From contig JAFIFR010000005.1 in NCBI GenBank assembly GCA_020831935.1, forward strand, positions 1-38,395: a stretch of DNA of 38,395 nucleotides, given 5' to 3'. Origin of the DNA: Alkalimonas sp. (GTDB lineage Bacteria > Pseudomonadota > Gammaproteobacteria > Enterobacterales > Alteromonadaceae). Positions 23,172-32,873 of the stretch are shown piece by piece. The notes under the pieces were generated by a model. It saw only the letters and a program-made list of their open reading frames with translations. It made no database searches and was not told the DNA's origin. The translations under genes were made by a program, and so were the position numbers. Positions within the stretch are counted from its first letter, which is position 1; the number at the start of each line of letters is the position of its first letter.

Positions 23172-25163
23172 CTAGGCCCCCGGATGGCGTTCGAACCAGT
23201 CCAGAATGCGTTTGAGCCGCTCGACCAGGTTGACCGGGGTGCCATTGCGCGACAGGCTGTGGCCTTCGCCTTTAAACACCACCATCTCAACCGGTACCTC
23301 ATTGGCTTTTAAGGCAAAAAACCACTCTTCGCCCTGGCCTATCGGGGTGATGTGATCGTCGGTGCTGTGAATAATCAGCGTCGGTGTTTGCACCCGATCG
23401 GCGTATTTCAGTGGCGAGCGCCCCCAGTACAGCTCGAAATTTTCCCAGAGGGTGCCGGCAAACTCGCGGCGCATGGAGTTCGGTGGGTACTGCTGAGTGC
23501 CGGCTTCCGACAGCCAGTTGCTGACACTGCGCTGGGTGACGGCGGCGGTAAAGCGGTTGGTCTGGGTGGTGATCCAGTTGGTGAGAAAGCCACCATGGCT
23601 GCCGCCCGTAATGTAGAGCCGCGCCGGGTCCAGCCAGTCATGGGCCTGCAGCACGGCATCAAGCACCGCCATATTGTCGCGGTAATCGACACCGCCGTAA
23701 TCGGCGTGGACAGCGTTCTGGTGGCCGTAGCCATAGCCAGTGCTGCCACGGTAGTTGGTAAAGACTACCGCATAGCCGGCGGCTGCCATCATCTGGAATT
23801 CATGGAACCACTGATGGCCCCACATGCCGCCCGGTCCACCTTTAATGTTTAAAATAAGCGGGTAAGACTGGCCGGCTTGCCAACCAACAGGTTTGAGTAA
23901 AAAGCCCTGACTTTGGCCCTGGTCGTGCTCAAACCAGAACGGCTGCAGCGGTTGCAGGGCCAGCTCATTTAGCAGATCTTGATTGAAAAATGTCAGTTGC
24001 CGTGGCGCCCGGTTGCCCTGCTGAAACCAGACCTCCGGCAGCTGTTGCTCGTCCTGCCACAGGTAGCTCAGGGCTTTGCCATTGGCAGCAAAACTAAAGC
24101 TGCCGGCACTGCCGTGTTCGCTCAAGCGAATGCTGGTACGGTCGCGGCGCAAATTCAGTTCAAACAACGGGCGTGATCCCAGGTGATCGGCTCCCATCAG
24201 GACCCGACCGCGCTCTGGCCAGTAAAGACTTGAAGCGGAGCGATCCCAGTTGTTGGCAATGCGTCTGTTGTGGCCATCGCTCAGCCGGTGAATGACCAGA
24301 TGCTCTGGCTCAAAGTAGTCGGCCTGATGGCGGTACAACAGCTCACGGCCATCCGGTGACCATTGGGGAGCGCTGGCCTGGCCAGGCAGGGTTTCCAGCC
24401 GGGTCAGCTGCTGATTGCTCAGCTCCAGCACAAAGAGATCTTGCTGCATGCTGCCTTCCAGTGCATCGGCGCTGCGGTCTGAGGCAAACACAATCTGGCG
24501 GCCATCGGGGGAGAATTGCGCCGAGTGATCGTGCCAGCGTGCATCGCCGGTTAAGCGGGTCAGCTCTTCGCTGGCCAGGTCCAGTAGCCAGAGCCCTGAA
24601 CGACGCTCATTCAGGTAGCCAGCCCCATCGCTTTTGTACAAGGCATGGCGAATGACTACGATGTCGGCTTCGGGCTGTTCTGCTTTGGCTGGTTGCTGAT
24701 TTGGATCAGGGAGCTCGGGATCAACCGACAAGGTCAGCAGCAACTGCCTGCCATCGGGAGACCAGCTAAAGTCGCGGATGCCGGCTTGTTGCAATTGGGT
24801 GATGGCTCGTGCTTCACCGCCATGAAGCGGCAGTAGGTGCAGTTGCTGCCCCTCCCCCCGGCCCGAGATAAAGGCCAGCTTCCGGCCATCGGGTGACCAG
24901 CGTGGGCTGCGATCCCCGTCGCTAAAGGTCAGCTGGCGCGGTTCCGATCTGCCGTCGGTTGCCACCAGCCACAGGTTGCTGCGGCGTTTGCGCTTGTCGT
25001 CGGCAATGGTGCTGTGCACAAAGGCCACCTGGCTGCCATCCGGCGCCAACTGTGGATCGGCTATGAAAACAAAACGGTAATAATCGTCCGGCTCCATGCC
25101 GCGCGGAGCGGCATGGAGCGCCAAAGAAAGCAGCAAAGCACAAGCAAGCAACAAGCGGATCAT
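23172..25163 (-). CDS. Secreted S9-family prolyl-oligopeptidase-like peptidase
   Basis: A 663-residue serine peptidase with signal peptide 1 to about 19. The N-terminal half (about 30-390) is a beta-propeller with TolB/PD40-like blades, each marked by W-S-P-D-G-R. The C-terminal alpha/beta-hydrolase domain holds the triad Ser522 (GGSHGGF), Asp602 or Asp603 (STDDHITP) and His635 (GEGHS). The layout matches acylaminoacyl-peptidase/dipeptidyl-peptidase relatives that trim N-terminal dipeptides or acyl-amino acids; exact specificity cannot be read. AGGAG lies 8 bases upstream of the ATG. Convergent with the patatin gene, with a 16-base gap and no terminator seen. Confidence 0.93.
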   Translation of the reverse strand: MIRLLLACALLLSLALHAAPRGMEPDDYYRFVFIADPQLAPDGSQVAFVHSTIADDKRKRRSNLWLVATDGRSEPRQLTFSDGDRSPRWSPDGRKLAFISGRGEGQQLHLLPLHGGEARAITQLQQAGIRDFSWSPDGRQLLLTLSVDPELPDPNQQPAKAEQPEADIVVIRHALYKSDGAGYLNERRSGLWLLDLASEELTRLTGDARWHDHSAQFSPDGRQIVFASDRSADALEGSMQQDLFVLELSNQQLTRLETLPGQASAPQWSPDGRELLYRHQADYFEPEHLVIHRLSDGHNRRIANNWDRSASSLYWPERGRVLMGADHLGSRPLFELNLRRDRTSIRLSEHGSAGSFSFAANGKALSYLWQDEQQLPEVWFQQGNRAPRQLTFFNQDLLNELALQPLQPFWFEHDQGQSQGFLLKPVGWQAGQSYPLILNIKGGPGGMWGHQWFHEFQMMAAAGYAVVFTNYRGSTGYGYGHQNAVHADYGGVDYRDNMAVLDAVLQAHDWLDPARLYITGGSHGGFLTNWITTQTNRFTAAVTQRSVSNWLSEAGTQQYPPNSMRREFAGTLWENFELYWGRSPLKYADRVQTPTLIIHSTDDHITPIGQGEEWFFALKANEVPVEMVVFKGEGHSLSRNGTPVNLVERLKRILDWFERHPGA

Positions 25164-25255
25164 CGGTTTTCTCCTGAATGGGTTGCAGCAGATTTCAACT
25201 CAAATGCGGGTTGGTGACAAGGCAAAACCGCTTGTCTGCCTCGGTGCTGAGATAA

Positions 25256-25435
25256 TTAGCGAAACAACATGTACAGCAGTTGGGCCAGCAGCACGATACC
25301 CACCAAAGGAAAAATAAAACGGCTGATTTGACTCAGCTCTTCATTACTGCGTTTTTTGCCGTACTTTTCCAGTACAGTAACCAACACAAAGAGGGCCACA
25401 AAAAGCAGCCCAAGAATCATAATAATGGGTGGCAT
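25256..25435 (-). CDS. Small two-helix membrane protein, unknown
   Basis: 59 residues with a hydrophobic helix at about 3-22, a basic loop (EKYGKKRSNEELSQISR) and a second helix at about 40-58 ending in FR. A TTG at 25453 would add six residues, but GGAGA lies at the right distance from ATG 25435. It sits alone between the S9 peptidase and the phosphodiesterase gene, all on the minus strand. I do not recognise a family. Helix-loop-helix hairpins of this size are often regulators or assembly factors of larger membrane proteins, but nothing here shows a partner. Confidence 0.6.
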   Translation of the reverse strand: MPPIIMILGLLFVALFVLVTVLEKYGKKRSNEELSQISRFIFPLVGIVLLAQLLYMLFR

Positions 25436-25491
25436 CCCAGTCTCCGGCAACACGAATTAAAAAAGCAGTGTACTACGAGCAGCCTGACAAA

Positions 25492-27546
25492 TTAAAGCCG
25501 GCTGCCCCATTGCCGAGCCCATTGTTCGGCTGGTAGCGGTTTGGCGTACCAATAGCCTTGTGCTTGCTGACAGCCCAACTCGGCCAGGATTTGATGCTGC
25601 TGAAGATTCTCGATGCCCTCTATGGTTAGGGTCAGCTTCAGCTCGCAAGCAAGCAAGTGAATGCTTTTGATAATGCACAGCGCTTTGGGGTTGGTGCTGA
25701 GATCGCAGACGACTGAGCGGTCAATTTTTACGGTATCCAGCGGCATGTTTTTTAAATAACTCAAACTGGAATAGCCGGTACCAAAATCATCCAATGCAAT
25801 GCGTAATCCGGCATCTTTAAGTAACTGCAACTTACTGATGGCTTTGGCTTCATTATCAATCAGTGCTGACTCGGTGATTTCCATTTCTAGCGCGGATGGT
25901 GGGATCTGATGTTCGGCCAGACAGTGCAGCAACCAGTCGGTAAAATCAGCCTCACTCAGGTGCCTCGCCGATACATTAAATGAGATTAAAGGTGGGGTTA
26001 GCTGTTGCTGGTGCCAGCGACTCAGATGGCGACAGAGTTGACGAAGTACCCAGCGGTCCAACTCCACAATCAAGTGACTTTGCTCGGCAATCGGAATAAA
26101 GTCTGCCGGTGAAATCATCCCCAACTCCTCGTCTTGCCAACGAATCAGGGCCTCTGCTGCGGCGGTGGAACCATCCTGCAGCCAGACTCTGGGCTGGAAA
26201 TGTAGCTGCAGGGCCGGTTCAGTGCTCAGTAAAGCGGTGCTGAGCTTTTGTCGCAACACCGCTTTTCGATGGTAATCCGCCCCTGCTTTTGCGTTGTAAA
26301 ACTGCACCTTGGCTTGTTTTTTTTCCTTGGCAGCAAACATAGCCAGCTCGGCAGCGTGCAGCAGCTCTTCTTCGCTTTGGCCATCGTCCGGGTAGCAAGC
26401 CACGCCAATGAAGGGGCAGGGCAGGATGACCTGAGCAGCCAATTCGACCGGTTGTTTGAGTGCTTCGAGCAGGCGACCAATCAGCTTGGTGTCGTGCCGG
26501 GTTTTTGCCGGTAAAGGGTGCAGTAAAATGTAGTCATCGGCGTAAATGCGTACCAAGGTGTCTTCAGGTCCAATCAACTGCTGCAATCGCTCGGCTTGCA
26601 GCTGGATAAAGCGATCGCCATGGGTGAGCCCCAGGCGTTGATTGACATCGCCCAGTTGACCGCCATCTATCCAGCACACCAACAATCGGGCATGTTGGCG
26701 TTGGCACTGGGCCAGCGCAGGAGGAAAGCGGCTGACCAACAATTCGCGATTGCCCAGTCGTGTCAAACGGTCAAAGTTAACCAGTTGGTGAATTTGACGA
26801 TCTTTAGAGCGAATGATACTGAGATCCTGAAACACAGCCAGATAATGACTAACCTGCCCCTGATTATCCTCGATACGCGAAATTTTTAGCCATTGCTGGT
26901 AGACGGTGCGATCTTTTTTCCGATTCCAGATTTCGCCTTGCCAGCTGCCCTGTAGCGCAATGGTTTGCCACATCTGTTGGTAAAAGTCAGCGTCATGATG
27001 CGCCGAGCGCAGCAAGGCCGGTGTTTTGCCCAGCACGTCATCGGCCTGGTAGCCGGTAATGGTGGTAAATGCCGGGTTCACCCGTAGGATCCTGGCTTTG
27101 CTGTCGGTGAGGATGATGCCCTCAATCGCATCCTGGAAAATGCGCTCAGTCAGCTCATCCAGTAGCTGGGTAGCGTCGTGGCTTTGTGTTTGGGCGATGC
27201 CGGTAAAGTGGATCACTTTGCCCTCAGCGTTGTGGTGTGCCAGTACCTTGATCTGAGTGGGAATTGCCTGCCCCTGTCGATCACGAAACAACAGCTGACC
27301 TTGCCAGCATTGGTGGGCTCGGGCATAAGGAAAGACAACGTTTTGCAGAAATTGCAGGCTTTCTGAATCATGGAAATGATGCACGTACAAAGGATCCTGT
27401 TGCAAGTCGTGATCATCGGCAATCCGGCACAAGCGTCTGCCAAAACGGTTCAAGGTCAGCAGTCGTAAATCCGGGTTTACCGTACTGACGAAGGAGTCAA
27501 GCTGCTCAACCAGATCGAAATGCACCCGAGGCAAGTCAGTCAGCAT
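25492..27546 (-). CDS. PAS-PAS-degenerate GGDEF-EAL c-di-GMP phosphodiesterase
   Basis: A 684-residue cytoplasmic protein without membrane segments. Two PAS domains (about 10-118 and 130-245) precede a GGDEF-like domain whose signature is YADDY (335-339), so cyclase activity should be absent. The EAL domain keeps EAL (465-467), Asn524, Glu557, DDFGTG (586-591), Lys607, Glu643 and Gln663, so c-di-GMP hydrolysis is expected. Its ATG overlaps the aer stop by 11 bases and has AAGGAG upstream, so the two are co-translated. Pairing with Aer suggests that redox or oxygen input tunes both swimming direction and c-di-GMP; this is inference. Confidence 0.93.
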   Translation of the reverse strand: MLTDLPRVHFDLVEQLDSFVSTVNPDLRLLTLNRFGRRLCRIADDHDLQQDPLYVHHFHDSESLQFLQNVVFPYARAHQCWQGQLLFRDRQGQAIPTQIKVLAHHNAEGKVIHFTGIAQTQSHDATQLLDELTERIFQDAIEGIILTDSKARILRVNPAFTTITGYQADDVLGKTPALLRSAHHDADFYQQMWQTIALQGSWQGEIWNRKKDRTVYQQWLKISRIEDNQGQVSHYLAVFQDLSIIRSKDRQIHQLVNFDRLTRLGNRELLVSRFPPALAQCQRQHARLLVCWIDGGQLGDVNQRLGLTHGDRFIQLQAERLQQLIGPEDTLVRIYADDYILLHPLPAKTRHDTKLIGRLLEALKQPVELAAQVILPCPFIGVACYPDDGQSEEELLHAAELAMFAAKEKKQAKVQFYNAKAGADYHRKAVLRQKLSTALLSTEPALQLHFQPRVWLQDGSTAAAEALIRWQDEELGMISPADFIPIAEQSHLIVELDRWVLRQLCRHLSRWHQQQLTPPLISFNVSARHLSEADFTDWLLHCLAEHQIPPSALEMEITESALIDNEAKAISKLQLLKDAGLRIALDDFGTGYSSLSYLKNMPLDTVKIDRSVVCDLSTNPKALCIIKSIHLLACELKLTLTIEGIENLQQHQILAELGCQQAQGYWYAKPLPAEQWARQWGSRL

Positions 27547-29131
27547 AACTCACTCCTTGTTGTTGTGCGTGCAAAAAATGTTGCGCCAACAAAGTTAGCT
27601 GATTCAGCTGCACAGACAATCGATCACCTTCACTTCTGGCGTCATCGGCAGCGCTGGCTGAGCTTTGAGCCAACGTTGCCAGGGATTGCGTCTGCTGGCT
27701 CAGCTGTTCCACGGTACTGCCCTGTTGCTGGCTGGCCTGACTGATATTCGAGGCTTTAGTGCGCATGGTTTCAATGCCTTGCTGGATTTGTATCATGCCG
27801 GCTGCGGTAGAAGCGGCACATTGTGCGGTTTGCTCGGAGGCTCCAACTCCGGTTTGTAAGGCCTGGTCAGCCTGCTGGATACCCGCATAAAGCTGCTGGA
27901 TGATGGTTTGGATCTCGTGCGTCGAGTGATGGGTGCGGCCGGCCAAAGCCCGAATTTCATCCGCCACCACGGCAAAACCGCGCCCCAGCTCGCCGGCTCT
28001 GGCGGCTTCAATGGCTGCATTTAAAGCGAGCAAGTTGGTTTGCTCGGCCACATCCCGAATCACCTTCACCACCTGAGCAATGGCTTCCCCCTGCTTATTC
28101 ACGGCGGAAAAACGCTGGCTGAGCTCCTGCAATTGTTGCTGCATATTGTCGCAAACCGTCAGCATTTGCTGCAATTGCTGACTACCTGCCTCCGCAGCTT
28201 GCCCAGACTCGCTGGATACCAGTTCCATTTCACTGACCGCCGCATCAACCTGGCTTTGTTGCTGACGTAATTGCGCCAGTTGCTGTAAAAAAATATCGGT
28301 GGACTGGTGCTGCAACTTGCTTTGGCTGGATGCTTGCACCATGGCCTGGCTGGCCTGAGTTCGGGCATGCTGCAAGTAGCCAGAGCTGTTGACCAGACGT
28401 GCCATCAAGGCTCTGTTTTCTTGCCGTTGGGTGGACAGGGCAAAAGCGACCCGGCTGTGAAAATTGACGCTGCCATGATAAATCCAGCACATGGCTGAGT
28501 TTTGGTAGGTTTTATCAGCAACCTCAAGTAAAGCGTTGCATTGCTGCTGTTGCAACCGCAGCAACCAGGCCAACAACAACATAGGTGCCAGCATCAGTAA
28601 GGACCACCAGGTTGCCACCACACCAAGCCATGCTGCACAGGCCACTCCAGTCGCAGCAAGCGTCAGGCCCAATACCTGCTGCCGTCGAAAGGGAGAGGCA
28701 TGGATAGCTGCAGGCAAGCTGCCCTGACGCCACCGATGATAAAGCTGTTCAGCTCGCTTCTTTTGCGCAGGCTGCAGTATGGTTCGGATGGATTGGTACT
28801 CGACAATGTCACCATCTTTCATCACTGGGGTGACATAGGCATCGACCCAGTAGTGATCGCCATTCTTACAACGGTTTTTGACGGCTCCACGCCAAGAGTG
28901 GCCACTTTGGATGGTGCGCCACATGTCTTTAAAAGCCTCAGCTGGCATATCCGGGTGGCGGATCAGGTTGTGATTTTTGCCAATCAGCTCTTCTTTTTCA
29001 AAGCCTGCAATGGCAATAAAGTCGGGGTTGGCGTAAGTGATGACGCCACGTTTATCGGTGGTGGTAATAAGATGAGTGTGCCGTGGAAAGGTGATTTCGC
29101 GCTGGGTGACATCCTGATTTTTACGCATCAA
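27536..29131 (-). CDS. aer: Aer-type aerotaxis/redox receptor (MCP)
   Basis: A 531-residue methyl-accepting chemotaxis protein with an N-terminal FAD-binding PAS domain (about 15-118) strikingly like E. coli Aer: [10 protein letters not shown] (54-63) holds R58, H59 and D61, Trp80 follows, and [13 protein letters not shown] (84-96) matches the Aer signature. A membrane hairpin (about 152-192) lacks a periplasmic domain, as in Aer. The C-terminal signalling domain (about 255-525) has the kinase-control tip around [18 protein letters not shown] (364-381). It likely senses the redox state of the electron transport chain. It starts 90 bases from a perfect FNR box and overlaps the phosphodiesterase gene. 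Confidence 0.95.
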   Translation of the reverse strand: MMRKNQDVTQREITFPRHTHLITTTDKRGVITYANPDFIAIAGFEKEELIGKNHNLIRHPDMPAEAFKDMWRTIQSGHSWRGAVKNRCKNGDHYWVDAYVTPVMKDGDIVEYQSIRTILQPAQKKRAEQLYHRWRQGSLPAAIHASPFRRQQVLGLTLAATGVACAAWLGVVATWWSLLMLAPMLLLAWLLRLQQQQCNALLEVADKTYQNSAMCWIYHGSVNFHSRVAFALSTQRQENRALMARLVNSSGYLQHARTQASQAMVQASSQSKLQHQSTDIFLQQLAQLRQQQSQVDAAVSEMELVSSESGQAAEAGSQQLQQMLTVCDNMQQQLQELSQRFSAVNKQGEAIAQVVKVIRDVAEQTNLLALNAAIEAARAGELGRGFAVVADEIRALAGRTHHSTHEIQTIIQQLYAGIQQADQALQTGVGASEQTAQCAASTAAGMIQIQQGIETMRTKASNISQASQQQGSTVEQLSQQTQSLATLAQSSASAADDARSEGDRLSVQLNQLTLLAQHFLHAQQQGVSYAD

Positions 29132-29166
29132 AAGACCTTGTTGTTTTTATGGTTATTCATGGACAG

Positions 29167-29172
29167 CTTATA
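29167..29172 (-). promoter_or_regulatory. Possible -10 hexamer for aer
   Basis: Read on the minus strand this is TATAAG. Taking it as the -10 places the start point near 29160 and the FNR box centre at -61.5, the classical class I activator position. TAGTAT (29175-29170) is an overlapping alternative. No convincing -35 exists, as expected for an activator-dependent promoter. This is an inference from spacing alone. Confidence 0.35.
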
Positions 29173-29214
29173 CTAGGCCGTCCCCAAAATGGATGATCCT
29201 TAATTGGAATTTAA

Positions 29215-29228
29215 TTGATCTGGATCAA
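29215..29228. promoter_or_regulatory. FNR/Anr/EtrA box upstream of aer
   Basis: TTGATCTGGATCAA matches the FNR consensus TTGAT-N4-ATCAA at all ten defined bases. Its centre is 90 bases from the aer ATG and 103 bases from the rmuC ATG. The aer operon is the more likely target, given its redox role and the spacing to a -10-like hexamer. By chance about 0.04 such matches are expected in a window of this length, assuming equal base frequencies. Confidence 0.8.
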
Positions 29229-29324
29229 GTTTTGTGCAATCAGTAAACAGCTGAGGATCCAGGCTTGCTGCTAAAGCCCGGATCCGTCAGCATAGGCGTA
29301 TCAATAGCTTTGAGATTGAATGCG

Positions 29325-30767
29325 ATGAACGAAACTCAGTTTTACGCACTGGCAGCGACGGCTGCGGTCGCGCTGGTGTCGTTGCTTGCCATGCTGCTGC
29401 TATGGCAGAGGCAGCGGCTGGCGCAGGCCTTGCTGCAACAAGAGCTGCAGCAGACCCGGCTGCAAGTGCAGCAACTGCAGCAAGAATTGCAGGCGCAGAC
29501 GGAGTTGGCGCTCCGTTACCGTGAGCAGTTGCAGGTGCGGCAAACCGAATTGCGTGAACGGGATTTGCAATTGGCCGAGAGCCGGCAGCAGCAGCAACAG
29601 CAGCAAGCAGACTACTTGGCAATCAAGGAGCAGCACGACCGGCTGCACAGTACCCTGGCAGCCAAAGAGCAGCATTTTACGGAACAGCTTAAGTTGATGA
29701 CGGATAGCCGTGAACAGCTGAAAAAAGAGTTTGAGTTGTTGGCGCAGGAGGTGTTGGAGCGCAAAGGCAAAGCCTTCAGTGCGTTAAGCCAGCAGCAGTT
29801 GCAGCAGCTGTTGTCGCCGCTGCAGCAGGATATGAAAGGCTTTCGCGAAAAAATGGAACGCATCCACAGCGATGAACTGCAACAACGCAGTGCGCTGAAA
29901 ACCGAGCTGATCAATCTGCAGCAGCTGAATAATCGCATTACCGATCAGGCGGAGCAATTGACCAAAGCACTGCAAGGGCAGAAAAAAGTGCAGGGCAATT
30001 GGGGGGAGTTGATGCTGGAAAATGTGCTGGATAACTCGGGTTTACGCGCCGGGGTGGATTATCAGCGCGAAGTCAGCTTTGACAGTGAGGACGGCAAGCG
30101 TCGGCCGGATGCCATTGTCTACTTACCGCAGCAGCGCCATTTGGTGATCGATGCCAAGACCTCGTTGGCGGCCTATACCCGATATGTCAATGCCGAGGAT
30201 GACAACAGCCGCAGTCTGGCCCTGCGGGAGCACTGTCAGGCGGTGAAAGATCGCATCGCCGAGTTGGCCGATAAAAGTTATTATCAGCTCAGTGGCCTCA
30301 ATTCGCCCGAAGTGGTGTTCTTGTTTATTCCGATTGAGTCGGCTTATGTCGAAGCCCTGAAGTTCGACCCGGATTTGTACCAAAGAGCCTTGCAGCGCAA
30401 TGTGTTGGTGGCCACGCCGACCACCTTACTGACCAGTTTGAATATTGTCCGGCAGCTGTGGCGTTTTGAGGACCAAAGCAAGCACAGTGCGGAGCTGGCC
30501 AGCCGGGCCGAAAAGTTTTACAGCAAGTTGAAACTCTTTCTGGAAAGCATGCAAGGGGTGGGCAAGCAGCTGGATAAGGCGCGCGACAGTTACGACAAAG
30601 CCTTTAGTCAGCTGTACAGCGGTCGTGGCAACCTGATTAAACAAGCCGCCGAGTTTAAAGAACTCGGCGTGGCGGTCACCAGTGAGCTGGATGCTGAACT
30701 GGTGGAAAAAGCCCGGCTGGAGCTGCATCCGGGCCCGGGCGAACAGCGCTCTGAACCGGCTGGCTAG
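29325..30767 (+). CDS. rmuC: RmuC, DNA recombination limiting protein
   Basis: A 480-residue membrane-anchored protein of the RmuC family, named for limiting inversions at short repeats and thought to be nuclease-like. One N-terminal transmembrane helix (about 7-26) leads into a very Gln-rich coiled coil (about 28-190) and the conserved RmuC domain (about 205-430), with the PD-(D/E)xK-like strand RRPDAIVYLPQ...HLVIDAKTSL. A TTG at 29265 also keeps the frame open, but the sequence MNETQFYALAATAAVALVSLL beginning at ATG 29325 is the typical start. No strong Shine-Dalgarno is visible. It is divergent from aer and convergent with a small membrane protein gene. Confidence 0.93.
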   Translation: MNETQFYALAATAAVALVSLLAMLLLWQRQRLAQALLQQELQQTRLQVQQLQQELQAQTELALRYREQLQVRQTELRERDLQLAESRQQQQQQQADYLAIKEQHDRLHSTLAAKEQHFTEQLKLMTDSREQLKKEFELLAQEVLERKGKAFSALSQQQLQQLLSPLQQDMKGFREKMERIHSDELQQRSALKTELINLQQLNNRITDQAEQLTKALQGQKKVQGNWGELMLENVLDNSGLRAGVDYQREVSFDSEDGKRRPDAIVYLPQQRHLVIDAKTSLAAYTRYVNAEDDNSRSLALREHCQAVKDRIAELADKSYYQLSGLNSPEVVFLFIPIESAYVEALKFDPDLYQRALQRNVLVATPTTLLTSLNIVRQLWRFEDQSKHSAELASRAEKFYSKLKLFLESMQGVGKQLDKARDSYDKAFSQLYSGRGNLIKQAAEFKELGVAVTSELDAELVEKARLELHPGPGEQRSEPAG

Positions 30768-30774
30768 CGGCAAC

Positions 30775-30978
30775 CTAACCGTAGCAGAGTGCGAACAGCA
30801 TCACCGCCAATATCGCAAAAGCACCAGCGCTAAAGACACCGAACTCAATGCGGGTCTCGGCCTTTTGCTCAGCAGTTAACGTGGTTGGTAAGGTGCAGGC
30901 ATAGAGCAGGCAGCTTAAACCCAGCACCAGGCTGATGATGGTGACAGCGAACAACGAGGATGATAACAGCAGTTCCAT
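30775..30978 (-). CDS. Small two-helix membrane protein, unknown
   Basis: 67 residues with hydrophobic helices at about 5-29 and 47-66, joined by a polar, charged loop (TAEQKAETRIEFG). GGAAAAGG precedes the ATG at good spacing, supporting translation. It stands alone, 7 bases from the convergent rmuC stop. I do not recognise a family, and no partner can be inferred from the flanking genes. Confidence 0.55.
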   Translation of the reverse strand: MELLLSSSLFAVTIISLVLGLSCLLYACTLPTTLTAEQKAETRIEFGVFSAGAFAILAVMLFALCYG

Positions 30979-31203
30979 AACCTTTTCCTGTAAAGCCAGA
31001 CCAGAAATCGGCGCGTAGTGTACGGCAATTGGCCGCTATTTGCATGTGAAATCGCAGTTTTTGGCTGTCGCCAGGCAAAATATCAGCCTGCTCAGAACCC
31101 ACCTTTCAGGCTAAAAGGATGTGCGTAAGATCGGCAGACCCGTTTATGGGGAATAGCCGGCAGGTGCGAGCCTGTCAGACTTAACAACAACAGGAGATTT
31201 GGG
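30979..31203 (+). other. Upstream region of the MurNAc operon
   Basis: 225 non-coding bases separate the small membrane protein gene from the first gene of the MurNAc operon. AGGAG (31191-31195) is the ribosome-binding site of that gene. Short imperfect repeats occur (CAGG...CCTG motifs near 31071-31090 and 31160-31180), but none is a convincing operator, and no clear promoter hexamers could be called. Confidence 0.4.
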
Positions 31204-32838
31204 ATGACCGGCAAGAGGCTGCTTATTTTGGCCGTGACGGCTGCTTTATGGCTCAGTCCCGGGCTTAGTGCTGACCTCCGCCAGCCGGGAGCGGCCGACT
31301 GGCCGGTGCCGGTGCGCGAACCGGCTCAGCTTAGCCTGACGCTTCCTGAGCAGCGAAGCCAGCGGGCTTGGGTGAACGACCGGCGAATTTTTTACAGCTA
31401 TCAGGGCCAGGGCGCACTCTGGCTGGATATGCAGCAGGCCAGTTCGGCCCGTATTTTGGTCAATGGCCAGGTGCTGACGCTGCCAGCCGGGCTTAGCAAG
31501 CATCCAATGGTGTTGTCGCTGGCGGGGGTTACCCGCGATGGTCTGAATCAGTTGCGGGTGGCCGAGGTAAAGCCGGCCGGGGCCAGTATCCAGCTTCGAC
31601 TGGATTACCCCAGACTGAAAGATGGCTCGGCAACCGAGGCTGGTTTTTCAGCAAAGCGCCTGGCCGAACTGGATGCGCTGATTGAGCAGGAGGTTGCCGC
31701 CGGTTTTCCCGGTGCTGTGTTGTTGATTGCGAAAAATGGCCGGGTGGTGAAAGAAAGCGCCTACGGTTATGCCAAGCGCTATGACCGCCATGGCCAGCTG
31801 CTGGAGCAGCCGGTGCCGATGCGGACCGACACCCTGTTCGATCTGGCATCGAACAGCAAGATGTACGGGACCCTGTATGCCGTGATGAAGTTGGTCAGCG
31901 AGGGCAAACTGGATATCAATGCCCCGATTCAGCGCTATCTGCCTGACTATCAGGGGGATGGCCGGGAGCAGCGATTGGTGCGGGATCTGCTGGATCACAG
32001 TGCCGGCTACAGCCCCGAGCTGCACTTTTTCCGGCCTGACAATCCGCTGGGAGCTGACTTTTACTCGGTGGAGCCCGAGCGCACCCGCCGGTTGCTGGTT
32101 GAACAGCTGCCCTTTGAGCGGCCGCGCGGCCAGCAAAGCCGCTACAGCGATACCGGCTTTATGCTGTTGGGCGTTTTGGTTGAGCAACTGACCGGGTTGC
32201 CATTAGACCGTTATTTGGAACAAGAGTTGTATCAACCACTGGGGTTGGAGCGCACTCTGTTCAACCCTTTACAGAAGGGGATTGCAGCGGCTGAGATCGC
32301 GGCCACCGAGCTGGACGGCAATTACCGGGCAGGCATGGCCCGGCCTTTTCCGGGCATGCGCCGCGGGGTGATTCGGGGCGAAGTGCATGATGAAAAAGCA
32401 TTTCATTCGATGGCCGGGGTGGCCGGTCATGCAGGGTTGTTCAGCACCGCACGCGAGCTGGCCAAGCTGATGCTGCTGGCCCAGCATGGCGGTTATGGCG
32501 ATGTGCCGCTGTTCAGTCAAGCCGTGATCCAGCAGTTTGTCCGGCCCTCGGTGCAGGATCACCGCTTTGGTTTGGGTTGGCGCACCGCTGTGGGCGGTGA
32601 GCTGGCCTGGCACTTTGGTCCTTATGCCAGCCGATATGCCTTCGGTCACACCGGCTGGACCGGGACTGCGACCCTGGTCGACCCCCATTACGATTTGTTG
32701 GTGGTGTTGTTGACCAATAAAAAACATTCGCCCATTCTGCCTCAGGGGGCTGGCTATGAATTCAGTGGCGATCGATTCGAAACCGGGCGTTATGGCAGCA
32801 TCATGAGTCTGGTGTACGAAGCCATGCTGAGTTTGTAA
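31204..32838 (+). CDS. PBP4B-like serine hydrolase (beta-lactamase fold), exported
   Basis: A 544-residue exported penicillin-binding-type hydrolase with signal peptide 1 to about 22. Residues about 25-145 form a beta-rich extension absent from the 430-residue E. coli PBP4B (YfeW). The catalytic domain (about 148-544) has SxxK as S216-N-S-K219, the second motif as Y314-S-D316 and the third as HTG at 482-484 (GHTGWTG). E. coli yfeW lies in the murQ-murP operon, and here the gene heads a murQ operon, which supports a role in releasing or processing muropeptide-derived sugars in the periplasm. The substrate is unproven; it could also be an esterase. AGGAG lies 8 bases before the ATG. Confidence 0.85.
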   Translation: MTGKRLLILAVTAALWLSPGLSADLRQPGAADWPVPVREPAQLSLTLPEQRSQRAWVNDRRIFYSYQGQGALWLDMQQASSARILVNGQVLTLPAGLSKHPMVLSLAGVTRDGLNQLRVAEVKPAGASIQLRLDYPRLKDGSATEAGFSAKRLAELDALIEQEVAAGFPGAVLLIAKNGRVVKESAYGYAKRYDRHGQLLEQPVPMRTDTLFDLASNSKMYGTLYAVMKLVSEGKLDINAPIQRYLPDYQGDGREQRLVRDLLDHSAGYSPELHFFRPDNPLGADFYSVEPERTRRLLVEQLPFERPRGQQSRYSDTGFMLLGVLVEQLTGLPLDRYLEQELYQPLGLERTLFNPLQKGIAAAEIAATELDGNYRAGMARPFPGMRRGVIRGEVHDEKAFHSMAGVAGHAGLFSTARELAKLMLLAQHGGYGDVPLFSQAVIQQFVRPSVQDHRFGLGWRTAVGGELAWHFGPYASRYAFGHTGWTGTATLVDPHYDLLVVLLTNKKHSPILPQGAGYEFSGDRFETGRYGSIMSLVYEAMLSL

Positions 32839-32873
32839 ACAGCCAGCCCGGGCGGGGAAGAAAAAGGAATACC

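Noticed and set aside
29554-29614. Run of CAG/CAA codons in rmuC considered as a repeat or microsatellite
   Set aside because: It lies in the Gln-rich coiled coil of RmuC, and similar Gln-rich stretches occur in many genes of this window; not a separate element.
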